16,141 bases of DNA. It comes from JBCCMA01 sp039026595 (GTDB lineage Bacteria > Pseudomonadota > Gammaproteobacteria > Steroidobacterales > JBCCMA01). The stretch is taken from assembly GCA_039026595.1 (NCBI GenBank), contig JBCCMA010000081.1, forward strand, positions 1-16,141, read 5' to 3'. Below are positions 16,140 through 16,141 of the stretch, piece after piece. Position numbers and translations under genes: made by a program. The notes below the pieces were generated by a model that was given only the letters and a program-made list of their open reading frames with translations, did not search any database and had not been told where the DNA came from. Each line of letters begins with the position of its first letter. Within the stretch, counting starts at the first letter, position 1.

Positions 16140-16141
16140 GA

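Overview
The window is about 60% GC, densely coded and without mobile elements, RNA genes or CRISPR arrays. It looks like chromosomal DNA of an exopolysaccharide-forming gammaproteobacterium. The main clues are a PspF-type sigma-54 activator at the right edge (a Psp regulator typical of Gammaproteobacteria), a PrsT-like TPR lipoprotein and a PEP-CTERM protein. The last two belong to the exosortase (XrtA/EpsH) protein-sorting system of Gram-negative bacteria. I cannot name the genus.

Left third (3-6716, + strand): a very large secreted mosaic protein, open at the left edge, fills 6.1 kb. Its visible order is two LamG-like domains, a galactose-oxidase-like copper radical oxidase with its C-terminal Ig-like domain, a discoidin-like (F5/8 type C) domain, a PKD domain, a YVTN beta-propeller, a di-heme cytochrome c peroxidase/MauG-like module and three H-type-lectin-like repeats. 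An H2O2-producing oxidase and a possible H2O2-consuming heme module therefore lie on one chain flanked by carbohydrate-binding modules. This is the most striking object in the window. A small exported protein of unknown function with a C-terminal membrane anchor follows 48 bases downstream.

Middle (6742-9495): a SAM-dependent methyltransferase of the N2227/carnosine N-methyltransferase type, with a Trm112-like N-terminus, lies on the - strand. It is divergent from a DUF4336 (metallo-beta-lactamase-like) gene on the + strand. The DUF4336 gene overlaps tail to tail with a small PEP-CTERM protein gene on the - strand. Upstream of the PEP-CTERM gene is a near-consensus sigma-54 (-24/-12) promoter with a perfect inverted repeat at its downstream side.

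Right half (9781-16141): the prsT-like TPR lipoprotein gene (- strand) lies upstream of the PEP-CTERM gene in the same orientation. It is divergent from a HerA-like P-loop ATPase gene (+ strand). That gene overlaps tail to tail with pspF (- strand), whose first few codons are off the window.

Working together (inference): prsT and the PEP-CTERM protein point to an exosortase/EPS surface system whose sortase genes are elsewhere, and the sigma-54 promoter fits the known RpoN control of such targets. The mosaic oxidase is likely an envelope or matrix enzyme acting on or near polysaccharide. The ATPase and methyltransferase have no evident link to this theme.
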